Source of the DNA: Methylophaga sp.
Lineage (GTDB): Bacteria; Pseudomonadota; Gammaproteobacteria; Nitrosococcales; Methylophagaceae
DNA: 33,899 bases
Assembly (NCBI GenBank): GCA_030148085.1
Contig: JASBUF010000038.1
Coordinates: 1 to 33,899, forward strand
Reading direction: 5' to 3'
Below, piece by piece: positions 1-8,158 of this stretch. The notes below the pieces were generated by a model. The model searched no databases. It had not been told where the DNA came from and saw nothing but the letters and a program-made list of their open reading frames with translations. A program made the position numbers and the translations under genes. Position 1 is the stretch's first letter, and each line of letters starts with the position of its first letter.

Positions 1-449
1 GTAGTACCACCGTTACCACCAGTACCGTAACCCACACCCCACAGAGTTTGTTCAGTCAGGATGTTGTGCGAACCGTACAGGCCCAGAGCTTTACCCATCA
101 GAACTTGACCGAATGAACCGTCAACAGTGAAGTAAACTTCACGTTGTTCAAATGTGTCGTAGCTTGATTGGTTAGTACCAGGGCTGAAAGAGATATGAGC
201 AGCCAGATCCAGACCATTCATGGTTGGGGCTTTCATGTCGAAGTTGATGAATGCTGGTAACAGACCATCACGAACTTCTTGAATGTCTTCGCCGCCTGCA
301 GCGTCGTTATCTGTGAATACAACGAATTGGTTGACTTGGCCGCTAACGCCCAGTGTCCAACCATCTTCGGCCATTACTGTTACTGCTTGAGCCGGAGCGG
401 CAACAGCAGCTGCAGCAGCAACCATTGATGCTAATGCTAATTTTTTCAT
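1..449 (-). CDS. Gram-negative porin, N-terminal part (gene runs off the left edge)
   Basis: The first 149 codons of an outer-membrane porin are present; the rest lies outside the window. The ATG is at 447-449, preceded by an AAGGTG ribosome site. Residues 1-22 form a clear Sec signal peptide (two Lys, an Ala-rich core, cleavage after APAQA). The mature part begins with alternating hydrophobic and polar stretches typical of beta strands (GWTLGVSGQVNQFVVF, then FINFDMKAP, VYFTVDGSFGQVLMGK), as in trimeric general-diffusion porins (porin_4/Gram-negative porin family). Family knowledge places it in the outer membrane as a passive solute channel; the substrate cannot be read from this fragment. 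The 315-bp A/T-rich leader fits a highly expressed, regulated gene. Confidence in porin is good, in the subtype low. Confidence 0.8.
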   Translation of the reverse strand, partial: MKKLALASMVAAAAAVAAPAQAVTVMAEDGWTLGVSGQVNQFVVFTDNDAAGGEDIQEVRDGLLPAFINFDMKAPTMNGLDLAAHISFSPGTNQSSYDTFEQREVYFTVDGSFGQVLMGKALGLYGSHNILTEQTLWGVGYGTGGNGGT

Positions 450-764
450 TCTGTTTCACCTTCTATTGTTAACAGATTACTTTAATTTCTCTCGCAACCG
501 GATTGAATCACGGTTGATAGCTATTTTGCACAGAAAAAAACGCTTTGCAACACTTTTACAACAAAAAAATGACCAATAACAAAAAAATCACAAATCTGTG
601 TGTTTTTTACAACAGGCTGGAGTTACGGGGCCAGCTATTGATGCTTGGTCGTTCTGCCATGGCAGCTTTGAAATGATGCACAACAGCTGTGGCGCTGCTG
701 CTTCTACTAAGCTAGTGCAGACGTTGAGAGTGTTTACCTGGAGACTGATTCGCTGAAAGTCTCT
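450..764. other. Intergenic region upstream of the porin gene and downstream of the RTX gene
   Basis: No gene seen. The part next to the porin start (about 480-600) is rich in A/T tracts on the minus strand and would hold the porin promoter and untranslated leader. A 12-bp perfect palindrome, CTGCCATGGCAG, lies at 654-665. A short inverted repeat (GAGACT/AGTCTC) follows the RTX stop but lacks a T run, so it is not called a terminator. Confidence 0.5.
516..556 (-). promoter_or_regulatory. Weak candidate promoter of the porin gene
   Basis: Reading the minus strand, TTGCAA is followed after 17 bp by AAAATA, inside a very A/T-rich stretch with several T tracts upstream that could act as an UP-like element. 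The match to the consensus is partial and other placements are possible, so this is only a candidate. Confidence 0.25.
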
Positions 765-2831
765 TCAGATTAAATCTATATTGGTATTGGATAGTGTCAG
801 CCAGTCTGTAACGGTTGCGATCAGTGTGGCATTGTCTGCGGTCCCACCATCGGCATCGTAATAGATGCTTCCCGTGCTTTTTTCGTAAAGGATGCTCGCA
901 CCAGACAATACTTCATTGAAGGTCAGGACATCGGCCGTAACAAAGTCTGAGCTATCTAATTCGTCATCGGTTTCGAAGAGGCCGGTGAAAATTGACTGGT
1001 CGAGTTGAAGAAGATCTTCGTCGGGGGAAAAGTCGAGAATGTCATCAATACCGCTGAGTGAATTCAGAATGATGATATCTGCGCCAGTCCCACCACGGAT
1101 AGTGTCGTTACCTGCGTCACCAATCAGGATGTCGTCTCCTGCATTTCCAAGCAGAAGATCTCTACCTGACCCACCTGATAAGATGTCATTGCCTGCTCGA
1201 CCGTAGAGTTGATCCGCACCTGAACCACCAGATATTTCATTGTTTAGGCTGTTACCAATCAGGCGATCGTGATAATTGGAACCGATTAGGTTCTCTATGT
1301 CGCTTAAAAAATCATGACCCGCCGATATGGTGTTTTGTGCTGATGTGAGGCCTAGGTTGACAACGACACCAGAGGCGGCGTCTGAATAACTGGCGGTGTC
1401 TGTGCCTGAGTCACCATACAATTTGTCATCTCCGATACCACCAACCAAGATATCGTCGTTCAAACCACCCATCAGAATGTCGTTACCAGTGCTGCCGATC
1501 AAAATATCGTCACCCGCACCACCAATCAGCCGGTCGTGACCACCACCACCAATGAGCGTGTCGTTGCCATCATAGCCGCGCAGGATATCTTGTCCGGCGA
1601 GTCCGCGGAGTGTGTTGTCGCCAACATTCCCCTCAATCACGTTGTTAACGGCGTTGCCCGTTCCGGAGAGATCGTCAGCTCCCGTCAGTGTCAGTTTTTC
1701 AAGATAGGTATCCAGTGTGTAGCTGATGGCGCTTTGGATCCAGTCAATGCCCTGATTCGCCTGTTCAATGACCGTATCTCCGGCACTGTCTATGATGTAA
1801 ATGTCATTACCAGCCCGGCCTCTCATTGTGTCATCGCCGCTATTGCCATCCAGAGTGTTCGCCTGGTTATTGCCGACTAACACGTTATCCAGTTCGTTGC
1901 CTGTGGCATTGATAGTGTTACTTCCGAGTAAAACGAGTTTTTCCACGTTGCTTCTAAGCGTGAAGCTGATATAGCTATTCACTTTATCGTTACCCTCGTT
2001 GAAATTTTCAGTAACGACATCACCGGCGTTATCGACGAAGTAGATGTCATCGCCAAGACCGCCAAACATTGTGTCCGCACCCGCAAGGCCATTGAGCCTG
2101 TCATTGCCAGCCAAACCACTCAGCGTATTGTCTGCGGCGTTGCCGGTCAGAGAGTTATCGAGCTCGTTGCCTGTGCCATCAATACTGTTGTTGCCCTGTA
2201 AGACAAGGTTCTCAACATTCTCGCCGAGTGTGTACGTGATGGTGCTGTTGACTAAATCCGCACCGGCACCGGGATTTTCAACAACAGAATCAGAAATTGA
2301 ATTGACGTAATAAACATCGTTGCCTGTGCCGCCTTGCATAGTGTCAGCTCCCGCGCCACCATTGAGCTTGTCGTTACCGCCGCCACCGGAAAGAAGATCG
2401 TCACCACCGCCGCCAAAGATCGTATCGTTGCCGGCATAGCCATATAGCTCGTCGTTACCGCCGTTGCCATACATGACATCATTGCCACCGTAGCCGATGA
2501 GTACATCGTCTTCGAAAGAGCCATATAATTTGTCAGCTCCTCTAAGGATGTAGTTGTCGATGTAAGGCAAGTGGTTCAGGGCAGTGAGTAGATCCCAGCT
2601 CCCGCCGGATAACTCAAAAACTTTATTACCAAAATAGGTGTAATTGAACGAGGTCAGCGTGCCGGTTGCATTGTTGTAATTGAAGCTACCGTAGTAGTTG
2701 AGTACCTCACCACCGTATCTGATCTGGATATACGATGATGTGGCGACAGTGACTTGTCCGAAGTAGTACAGGTTATCGGAACCCAGTTGACTTCCCATGT
2801 CAACGCTATAGTAAGCACGTACAATGGCCAT
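765..2831 (-). CDS. RTX (hemolysin-type calcium-binding repeat) protein
   Basis: A 688-residue acidic protein built from RTX nonapeptides of the GGxGxDxLx type, which bind Ca2+ and fold into parallel beta rolls after export. Blocks occur at about residues 104-170, 230-262, 320-343, 405-475 and 525-585. Between the first ones are three tandem units of about 80 residues (starting near 173, 263 and 344), each with a D(I/V)Y(Y/F/I)(V/I)-type start, a VENLVLQG-like strand and a TGNELDN turn. There is no N-terminal signal peptide. The C-terminus (about 585-688) resembles the RTX tail carrying an uncleaved type I secretion signal. Residues 1-95 are unlike the repeats and show no enzymatic motif I recognise. 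The ATG at 2829-2831 has a strong GGAGGGG site. No type I exporter is in the window. A secreted or surface calcium-binding or adhesive role is inferred. Confidence 0.85.
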   Translation of the reverse strand: MAIVRAYYSVDMGSQLGSDNLYYFGQVTVATSSYIQIRYGGEVLNYYGSFNYNNATGTLTSFNYTYFGNKVFELSGGSWDLLTALNHLPYIDNYILRGADKLYGSFEDDVLIGYGGNDVMYGNGGNDELYGYAGNDTIFGGGGDDLLSGGGGNDKLNGGAGADTMQGGTGNDVYYVNSISDSVVENPGAGADLVNSTITYTLGENVENLVLQGNNSIDGTGNELDNSLTGNAADNTLSGLAGNDRLNGLAGADTMFGGLGDDIYFVDNAGDVVTENFNEGNDKVNSYISFTLRSNVEKLVLLGSNTINATGNELDNVLVGNNQANTLDGNSGDDTMRGRAGNDIYIIDSAGDTVIEQANQGIDWIQSAISYTLDTYLEKLTLTGADDLSGTGNAVNNVIEGNVGDNTLRGLAGQDILRGYDGNDTLIGGGGHDRLIGGAGDDILIGSTGNDILMGGLNDDILVGGIGDDKLYGDSGTDTASYSDAASGVVVNLGLTSAQNTISAGHDFLSDIENLIGSNYHDRLIGNSLNNEISGGSGADQLYGRAGNDILSGGSGRDLLLGNAGDDILIGDAGNDTIRGGTGADIIILNSLSGIDDILDFSPDEDLLQLDQSIFTGLFETDDELDSSDFVTADVLTFNEVLSGASILYEKSTGSIYYDADGGTADNATLIATVTDWLTLSNTNIDLI

Positions 2832-2985
2832 TTCTACCCCTCCGTTGGTGTCTAGTTGATCTCTAATTTAGCACCAAATAATGAGGTAAATCGATGATAT
2901 CTTGAAGGATGTTTCGAAGAGTCGCTTTTCAGCGGGAGCAGTATGATTATCAAGCCCGATGCGTTGACATAAACGTATCGCAGTA

Positions 2986-3022
2986 AACAAAAAGGCCCCG
3001 CCAGTAAACTGACAGGGCCTTT
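2986..3022 (-). terminator. Rho-independent terminator, ancestral tRNA-Phe terminator displaced by the island
   Basis: Stem AAAGGCCC (2991-2998) pairs with GGGCCTTT (3015-3022), with a further CAGT/ACTG pairing inside the loop. On the minus strand the stem is followed by a T-rich run. It sits directly downstream of the displaced 3' half of tRNA-Phe, so it was most likely the original terminator of that tRNA before integration. Confidence 0.7.
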
Positions 3023-3076
3023 GTATTCTGTGGTGGCTCGACCTGGAATCGAACCAGGGACACAGGGATTTTCAAT
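3017..3076 (-). repeat. Left attachment site: displaced 3' half of tRNA-Phe
   Basis: This 60-bp stretch matches 13303-13362 with one mismatch (C at 3028 against T at 13314); 3029-3076 is a 48-bp perfect match. It contains tRNA-Phe nucleotides 31-76, from the last base of the 5' anticodon stem through CCA. The match stops at 3077, where the 5' half of the tRNA should begin, so it is not a functional tRNA. The offset between copies is 10,286 bp, which is the inferred element length. The integrase gene starts about 160 bp inside. Confidence 0.9.
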
Positions 3077-3209
3077 TCAAAAGACCGAAAATTTACCTGG
3101 CTAATAAATATTCTTCGTAATCGTTGCTGTTCCTTGCCTTACGGCTGTTTTTGCTGTTCTTTATTTATCTCTTAAGTTACCTAGAATATACTGTGAATCA
3201 CTCGGAAAA

Positions 3210-3228
3210 GTTACACTGGAGTTACACC
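3210..3228 (+). promoter_or_regulatory. Left-end paired GTTACAC repeats, candidate integrase arm sites
   Basis: GTTACAC occurs at 3210-3216 and 3221-3227, an 11-bp period (one helical turn). The same pair with the same period occurs near the other end at 13251-13268. The left pair lies immediately upstream of the integrase ATG (3238), where binding of integrase could also repress its own gene. The function is inferred from placement and spacing only. Confidence 0.5.
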
Positions 3229-3237
3229 AGAGATTCT

Positions 3238-4425
3238 ATGGACAAGAAATTCAACTTCACTCAGGCAAGGATAAAAGCGCTTACCCCACCAGAAAAAGGG
3301 CGCTTTGATTACTACGATACGGAAGTCTCTAAATTAGTTTGTCGTATCAGCGCAACCGGAAATAAGTCATTCATCGTCACGAAACGAGTTGATGGCAATC
3401 TCAAGAACGTCACCATTGGCAAGTTTCCTGATGTCTCTGTTACAGAAGCCAGGGCAAAAGCGCGAAAGATATTATCTGACCTGGGCTCTGGTATCGATCC
3501 AACAGCCGCTAAGCGTAAAAATAAGATTGAACAAACCCCGCTTGCGGAGGTATTAGAGCTTTATCTGGATGATCGTGATCTCAAGCCCTATACCGTCAAA
3601 GACTATCGCTACAAATTAAAACTAGGCTTTAGTGATTGGCTAAAGAAACCAGTCAATAGCATTACAGAAGATATGGTGCTTAAGCGGCACAAGAAAATAA
3701 CCCAAACAGGGAAAACGACTGCAAATACCACTATGCGAGTGCTCAGGCTTACGCTTAATTATGCCCACGCTGTCGGAATGATCGATAACAACCCCACAGC
3801 TATTTTGAGCAAGACCAGGATGTGGCATAAAAACAATCGCAAAGATCGTGTCATCCCAAGCAATAAACTACAAGCATGGCATCAAGCTGTAGAAGCTCTG
3901 CCAAACCAGAAAGCCAAAGTGTATTTGCTCATGGCTCTATACATGGGATTTAGAAGTAGTGAGTTGCTTACGTTGGAATGGAGCCATGTTGATATGAAAG
4001 ATCGCTCCATTACGTTGCTTGACACCAAAAATGGCACCAATCACAGACTGCCAATACCGTCAGTGCTGTTTCCATATTTAAAAGAGCTCAAAGTGCTCAC
4101 AGGCAATTCTGAATGGGTTTTTGCGAGCACTGATCCAGATTCACCAATGGCTATCCCCACGAAACCAATCAAAGCCGTTACTGCGGAGAGTGGTGTTCAG
4201 TTCAGTCCACACGATTGCAGGCGTACATTCGCCACTATTGCCGAAGCTGTTGGCTTACCAATGAGTATGATCAAGAGGTTGATGAACCATGTCACCACTA
4301 ATGATGTGACAGGGGGCTATATAGTGACTGAGGATGAAACGCTAAGAGAAGCCATCAACAAAGTGGCGAATTACATACAAGCACGTGTAACTCAGAAAAA
4401 TAACGTCATAAGAATAAATGCTTAG
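3238..4425 (+). CDS. int: Tyrosine-recombinase integrase (P4/DUF4102 type) of the tRNA-Phe island
   Basis: A 395-residue site-specific recombinase. Residues 1-95 form the DUF4102/arm-binding domain (DYYDTEVSKLVCRISATGNK, IGKFPDVSVTEARAKA), about 100-190 the SAM-like core-binding domain, and about 205-380 the catalytic domain. The catalytic set is visible: R239 (GFRSSELL), K264 (TKNGTNHRLP), H325 and R328 (HDCRR), H351 and Y361 (GGY). The frame stays open 38 codons further upstream, but that extension overlaps the end region and encodes an implausible hydrophobic leader, so ATG 3238 is preferred. It lies next to the left att site and reads inwards. It catalyses integration into and excision from the 3' half of tRNA-Phe. 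All catalytic residues are intact, so it should be active. Confidence 0.93.
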   Translation: MDKKFNFTQARIKALTPPEKGRFDYYDTEVSKLVCRISATGNKSFIVTKRVDGNLKNVTIGKFPDVSVTEARAKARKILSDLGSGIDPTAAKRKNKIEQTPLAEVLELYLDDRDLKPYTVKDYRYKLKLGFSDWLKKPVNSITEDMVLKRHKKITQTGKTTANTTMRVLRLTLNYAHAVGMIDNNPTAILSKTRMWHKNNRKDRVIPSNKLQAWHQAVEALPNQKAKVYLLMALYMGFRSSELLTLEWSHVDMKDRSITLLDTKNGTNHRLPIPSVLFPYLKELKVLTGNSEWVFASTDPDSPMAIPTKPIKAVTAESGVQFSPHDCRRTFATIAEAVGLPMSMIKRLMNHVTTNDVTGGYIVTEDETLREAINKVANYIQARVTQKNNVIRINA

Positions 4426-4437
4426 AGGGAAGTTAAA

Positions 4438-5070
4438 TTGACTGACAATTTACAGTTTTGGAGAAAATTGGAATGGCTGAGTATTTATGATGCAGCTCTA
4501 CTGCTATGTGATGTAAATCCAAGTAATAACTTCGCCCTAGATAAGAATGACATTGAGATATACGAGCTTGAGCGTAAGTTTTATACAGTGGGAGCGCCAG
4601 AAGCATTCGAGTCGGCACTGACACTGTTACTTGATCATGTAAAGAAGGATCAACAATCTCTCTCCTCACAGCCAAGTGATGAAACTATTTTCAAAGAAGT
4701 TCAGTTCAAAAATGGCCATGCTTCGGGCGGAATTAACCCCTCGACAGAAGTCAGAATGAAGTCATTAATTGACTGGTATGTGAAGAATGAATACGACTCA
4801 GACTTTTTTACTGTTCAGGCAGAAAAGTATGGTCATGAAAAGAAACCAACTAAACCAGAATATCAAACCAAACTGATGTCAATCATGTATGAAACCATAG
4901 AAAGATACTATGGTGAGAATTATGACCCAGATAATCCCGATACCATCTCTAAACAAAGAGATATAGAGGATTGGCTGCAAGAAACTTATTCGCTATCTGG
5001 ACGACAAGCTGACGCTATATATGTTCTGACAAAACCTGATCATCATAAGAACCCTCAGGGTAAGAAATAA
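4438..5070 (+). CDS. Unknown island protein following the integrase
   Basis: A 210-residue protein with a TTG start (4438-4440) supported by a GAGGGA site. It begins 12 bp after the integrase stop and so is probably co-transcribed. No enzymatic motif, signal peptide or membrane segment is seen. The N-terminus (FWRKLEWLSIYDAALLLC, then DVNP) resembles short conserved openings I have seen in uncharacterised proteins next to integrases, but I cannot name a family. The middle is acidic and helical. Residues 170-205 contain DIEDWLQETYSLSGRQADAI, which could be a helix-turn-helix-like segment. The last codons run into the first CCCTCAGGG palindrome. A regulatory or replication-accessory role is only a guess from its position. 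Confidence 0.7.
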   Translation: MTDNLQFWRKLEWLSIYDAALLLCDVNPSNNFALDKNDIEIYELERKFYTVGAPEAFESALTLLLDHVKKDQQSLSSQPSDETIFKEVQFKNGHASGGINPSTEVRMKSLIDWYVKNEYDSDFFTVQAEKYGHEKKPTKPEYQTKLMSIMYETIERYYGENYDPDNPDTISKQRDIEDWLQETYSLSGRQADAIYVLTKPDHHKNPQGKK

Positions 5071-5147
5071 GCTACAGCAAGATTAATGATATTACCCTCA
5101 GGGTAGATTGAGACTTATCCCTGAGGGGTAAGCCATTGCCCTTAGGC
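5051..5147. promoter_or_regulatory. Cluster of CCCTNAGGG palindromes upstream of the alpA-like gene
   Basis: Perfect palindromic units CCCTCAGGG occur at 5052-5060 and 5095-5103, CCCTGAGGG at 5119-5127, and a decayed CCCTTAGGC at 5139-5147. Centres are 43, 24 and 20 bp apart. Three are flanked by a 3' TA. The first overlaps the end of the upstream gene; the others fill the gap before the AlpA-like gene at 5213. This looks like a multi-site operator or excisionase binding array. Confidence 0.6.
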
Positions 5148-5212
5148 CTCCATCACTTTGAGAATCCACCGCATGCAAGGTTGTCCTTGCTTTAGAAATT
5201 AGGTGAATTCAA

Positions 5213-5440
5213 GTGAAAAGAAAAATTACTTCCCCACACCCAGCTAGTCAGACTCCATTAATGACTACGAAGGAGGCCGCGGATTATTTAGGTCTCACAG
5301 ATCGCACCCTGGCAAATTGGAGATGTAGGGGATTTCCACGGCTACCTTATATCAAGCTCGGTAGATCCATTAAGTACCAACAATCCGATCTGGATGCCTA
5401 TCTAGCAAAGAACTCTCACAATGTTGACGAGGTGGCTTGA
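5213..5440 (+). CDS. AlpA/excisionase-like helix-turn-helix DNA-binding protein
   Basis: A 75-residue protein with a MerR/AlpA-type winged helix-turn-helix (HTH_17 family): residues 18-70 read TTKEAADYLGLTDRTLANWR followed by IKLGRSIKYQQSDLDAYLAK, the usual layout of recognition helix then LGR-x-x-(K/R)Y wing. The GTG start at 5213 has an AGGTG site; the next in-frame ATG (5261) would leave only the HTH core. In P4-like elements AlpA/Vis proteins switch on the integrase or act as excisionase. The palindrome array immediately upstream is the natural candidate target. It is followed by 186 bp with a bidirectional hairpin. Confidence 0.85.
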   Translation: MKRKITSPHPASQTPLMTTKEAADYLGLTDRTLANWRCRGFPRLPYIKLGRSIKYQQSDLDAYLAKNSHNVDEVA

Positions 5441-5515
5441 GTGATTCGCTTAAACCAAGTCAATAAATCAGAGCTTCTTCAGATTCAGCTCTGCAGTATC
5501 AAACAGAAATAAAAA

Positions 5516-5546
5516 AGCCCGCAGCTGGAATGAGCAGGTGCGAGCT
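5516..5546. terminator. Hairpin with flanking A/T runs, possible bidirectional terminator
   Basis: AGCCCGCAGCTG (5516-5527) pairs imperfectly (10 of 12) with the reverse complement of CAGGTGCGAGCT (5535-5546). It is preceded by a run of A on the plus strand, which is a T run on the minus strand, and followed by ATTTGTCTT. It lies between the AlpA-like gene and the next small gene and could end the first transcript. Confidence 0.45.
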
Positions 5547-5626
5547 ATTTGTCTTGCTTGGTCGCAGATGAGTATATCGCATTTTTGTTTATTCCTCCGA
5601 GCTTAAACTTAGTTAAGGAATGAACC

Positions 5627-5878
5627 GTGATAATAGAACATGAAAACCTAAATCTTCAGCCGTCATTAAGAGAGATGGTTAATATTTTTAATCAATACCA
5701 CCCAAATTACGTCAGCACGCTCGATTTCTATGCAAATGGTGTTATGAGTCCAGCTGCCGGAGTTTCAAGGCTCAAGAATAATGGGCTAGTTATCGACACA
5801 TACAAAGCCGATATTGATGACCGCAATGGACGCACTCGAAGAGGCGTAGCCTGCTACAAAATAGTGGGGTTGGAATAA
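5627..5878 (+). CDS. Small winged-helix-like protein paired with the island ATPase
   Basis: An 83-residue protein with a GTG start at 5627 and an AAGGA site 8 bp upstream. Its stop overlaps the start of the next gene (TAATG), so the two are translationally coupled. Residues 48-80 (GVSRLKNNGLVIDTYKADID, then a YKIVGLE ending) look like the recognition helix plus beta wing of small winged-helix domains that often precede phage or plasmid replication ATPases. DNA binding is inferred; there is no catalytic motif. A replication-origin or regulatory partner of the following ATPase is the most likely role. Confidence 0.65.
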   Translation: MIIEHENLNLQPSLREMVNIFNQYHPNYVSTLDFYANGVMSPAAGVSRLKNNGLVIDTYKADIDDRNGRTRRGVACYKIVGLE

Positions 5879-6858
5879 TGCTGGACTGGATTGAGGACTT
5901 CAAATTATCCGATGAAGAATTAGAAGCCATATCTGAGCCAGAATGGATTATTCCCAATCTCATAATCTCTGGACATATTGTAATGATAACTGCAGAGCCA
6001 AATGGCGGTAAGACCACAATAATGTTTCATTTAGCTGGTGAAATGGTTCGGCAAGGCTACAACGTTAACTATGTTAATGCTGATATTTCAGGGGGAGATG
6101 CTAAACCATTAGCAAAGCAATCTAATGAGCTTGGTTTTTCCTTGTTACTTCCTGATATGAAAGAGGGAAAGAATATGGATTCTGTTCTATACGAGCTCAT
6201 AGAGATAAGTAAATCTCAGGACCGTTTTGATGATGTTGTATTCATCTTCGATACATTAAAGAAAATGTTAAATGTAATTAGCAAGAGTGCTGCTAAAAGG
6301 TTCTTTGATCTATTCAGGGCATTATCAGCCAAGGGAATGACCATTGTGTTGTTGGCTCACACCAACAAATACAAAGATCAAGAAGGTAATCCTATCTATG
6401 AGGGCACTGGTGACTTGAGAGCCGATATTGATGAGCTTATCTATTTGATACCCCAGAGACACGAAGACAAATCTATGACTGTCACAACAAAGCCAGACAA
6501 GGTAAGGGGGGCATTCGACCCCATTACTTTCAAGATCTCTCCAGAACGAGTTGTAACGCAATCTGATGATGTCGTTAATACAAAACTTGCCAATGAGATT
6601 GCAGAACAGCTTAGGCAAGATCAGGCAGTGATTGACTCAATCAATAAAGCCATTTCAGCTGATTTAGTTACCCAAAAAGATATCATTGGATATTGCTCAA
6701 ATGATGGGTATGGTCAACGTACAGTTAAAAAAATATTAATCAAATACACAGTCATTACAGATCAACCTGAAGACTCCATAGCTAACTCAAGGGTTATAAG
6801 CCAGTTATGGAAAAAATCTAAAGGAGATAAAAACAGTCATATCTTTTCATTTATCTAA
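5878..6858 (+). CDS. RepA/AAA_25-like RecA-fold ATPase
   Basis: A 326-residue P-loop ATPase. Walker A lies at residues 39-47 (AEPNGGKTT, K45), Walker B at about 119-126 (VVFIFDT, D125), and a RecA/RepA-type sensor segment at 156-164 (IVLLAHTNK). The fold and motif spacing fit the AAA_25/RepA (RSF1010-like hexameric helicase) family. The C-terminus (about 235-326) is helical and may bind DNA. It overlaps the preceding winged-helix gene by one base. In mobile elements such proteins act in element replication or copy control. No primase or initiator is recognisable nearby, so whether the element replicates after excision is open. A GC hairpin with a T-rich tail follows the gene. Confidence 0.8.
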   Translation: MLDWIEDFKLSDEELEAISEPEWIIPNLIISGHIVMITAEPNGGKTTIMFHLAGEMVRQGYNVNYVNADISGGDAKPLAKQSNELGFSLLLPDMKEGKNMDSVLYELIEISKSQDRFDDVVFIFDTLKKMLNVISKSAAKRFFDLFRALSAKGMTIVLLAHTNKYKDQEGNPIYEGTGDLRADIDELIYLIPQRHEDKSMTVTTKPDKVRGAFDPITFKISPERVVTQSDDVVNTKLANEIAEQLRQDQAVIDSINKAISADLVTQKDIIGYCSNDGYGQRTVKKILIKYTVITDQPEDSIANSRVISQLWKKSKGDKNSHIFSFI

Positions 6859-7213
6859 AAATGACATTCATGGGGGGATACTTGAACTATGTATCGCCCC
6901 CTAAAAATGTATTTTTTGTAAAAATTGATATTTATGTCTTTTTTGTCAGTTTTACGATATAGCTTGGATTGGAGTGATGTTTTCCAGAGAAAACCAGACG
7001 ATAAAGCCTGTCTCAATTTCTAATAATGACAAAAGTGACACATCAGACCCTCGATACTAATCGTTCAATAAAGCTCTTTGAACAACCAAAATATCTACTG
7101 AATGAAATACCTAAACCACCCCTAAAAACTACTCTTTGTTATTTAGTTATCCAAACCTAAACACCAAAACCACAATTTTTGACCATTTTTACTAAATCAA
7201 GCCTAAAGGTTAT
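6859..7213. other. Gene-poor stretch between the island core and cargo
   Basis: It starts with a terminator (6872-6917). The rest is A/T-rich. Two short open frames exist, 6934-7023 (29 codons, MSFLSVLRYS...) and 7026-7160 (44 codons, MTKVTHQTLD...), almost adjacent but without ribosome sites or any recognisable family. They are probably remnants or chance. Confidence 0.4.
6872..6917 (+). terminator. Rho-independent terminator after the ATPase gene
   Basis: GGGGGGATAC (6872-6881) pairs with GTATCGCCCCC (6891-6901) with one bulged base and a 9-base loop, followed by TAAAAATGTATTTTTT. It lies 14 bp after the ATPase stop and would end the island core transcript. Confidence 0.65.
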
Positions 7214-8014
7214 CTAGTCGTATTTGTTCTCAAAAACATCAAAACCAAAAACCTCATTGAATGTCGTTCTCGTATTTTTGTATGACCAATGACGACGATC
7301 ATCTAGACGAATATATACTTCTTTATCGTCGTGCATGAACGCAAGTGCGTATTGGTCACCGTCATGTATTCTCCATATATCAAGAACAAGGTTGTTTTCT
7401 AGCGTGATCTTGGCTAACTGATCACCTTTTTCAATGTTAGTGACTTTAATGACGCCAGTATTTCCAAAGTAACGATTAAAGTATGGATAAACCTGTTTAA
7501 TTCCAGCGTAACGCTCACCAACAAAGACTCGATATGAAATTCTATCTTCGTTAATACTGATTACCGCATCATCTTTCAGGGTGTCATAGCCTTTTAACCA
7601 AAACTCTTTATCAATGATGTCATCTATAAAAACATCAAAGACTTGGTGACTAGATAACAGATCATCATAGTCAATTATTTTTGAGGCTAATTCGTCTGCT
7701 TCGAACTGGGCAATTTCAGTTTTACTGTAAACCGCCAGAGTAACGAAAGTGATGATAAAGGCAACAATAGAGATCGCTATGATTCTGGGAAGCGATCTAA
7801 TGAAGAATCTAGTGGCATTGCTAATAGCCGAAAAAGAATTTTTTGCTACTTGGTTAGTGCTCTGTAGTGCTTTTTCAATGATTAGGTTCTTATGTTCAAT
7901 GTGAAGGTGTGTGGGTTGCCCACTCTGTAAGGTTGTGTCCTTAACTTGGTTTCCACAGCTTGGGCAAAAAGCATAGCCCTCTTTGATTTGAGAACCACAA
8001 TTAGAGCAAAACAT
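7214..8014 (-). CDS. Zinc-ribbon single-pass membrane protein of unknown function
   Basis: A 266-residue protein. An N-terminal zinc ribbon has C3, C6, C17 and C20 (MFCSNCG, then FCPSCGNQ). A linker follows, then one strong transmembrane helix at about 78-97, and a 170-residue C-terminal domain that is probably outside the membrane and acidic at its end. The frame is open 37 codons further up, but ATG 8014 has an AAAGGA site 7 bp away and begins exactly at the zinc ribbon, so it is preferred. It is divergent from the nuclease gene (144 bp apart, a shared promoter region). The C-terminal domain (VFDVFIDDII, FWLKGYDTLK) is not one I recognise. Zinc-ribbon/TM proteins occur as sensors or anchors in many accessory loci; nothing here shows which. 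Confidence 0.75.
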   Translation of the reverse strand: MFCSNCGSQIKEGYAFCPSCGNQVKDTTLQSGQPTHLHIEHKNLIIEKALQSTNQVAKNSFSAISNATRFFIRSLPRIIAISIVAFIITFVTLAVYSKTEIAQFEADELASKIIDYDDLLSSHQVFDVFIDDIIDKEFWLKGYDTLKDDAVISINEDRISYRVFVGERYAGIKQVYPYFNRYFGNTGVIKVTNIEKGDQLAKITLENNLVLDIWRIHDGDQYALAFMHDDKEVYIRLDDRRHWSYKNTRTTFNEVFGFDVFENKYD

Positions 8015-8158
8015 AATAAATCCTTTTATTTGAGCCTCAGCAATAATAGTTGGCTGAGCTATTTTAGTCAGCATTAAATTTATACTTAGTAGTTCTGGGA
8101 CTAAAACAACTATTTCTTTTCCCACTCGAGTAACTAAAACAAGGAATGATTAGATCGT

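Noticed and set aside
1536-2310. Open frames antisense to the RTX gene
   Set aside because: They mirror the repetitive Gly/Asp codons of the RTX repeats and have no start signals.
3031-3076. A second tRNA-Phe gene at the left end
   Set aside because: Only nucleotides 31-76 are present; the 5' half, including the D arm and acceptor 5' strand, is missing, so it is a displaced att copy.
3124-3237. N-terminal 38-codon extension of the integrase
   Set aside because: It is hydrophobic, lies over the candidate arm sites and adds nothing to the DUF4102 domain, which begins at ATG 3238.
6934-7160. Two short adjacent frames of 29 and 44 codons
   Set aside because: No ribosome sites, no family likeness and no coupling; kept only as a note in the region description.
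8015-8125. Upstream extension of the zinc-ribbon protein
   Set aside because: ATG 8014 has a strong ribosome site and starts at the zinc ribbon itself.
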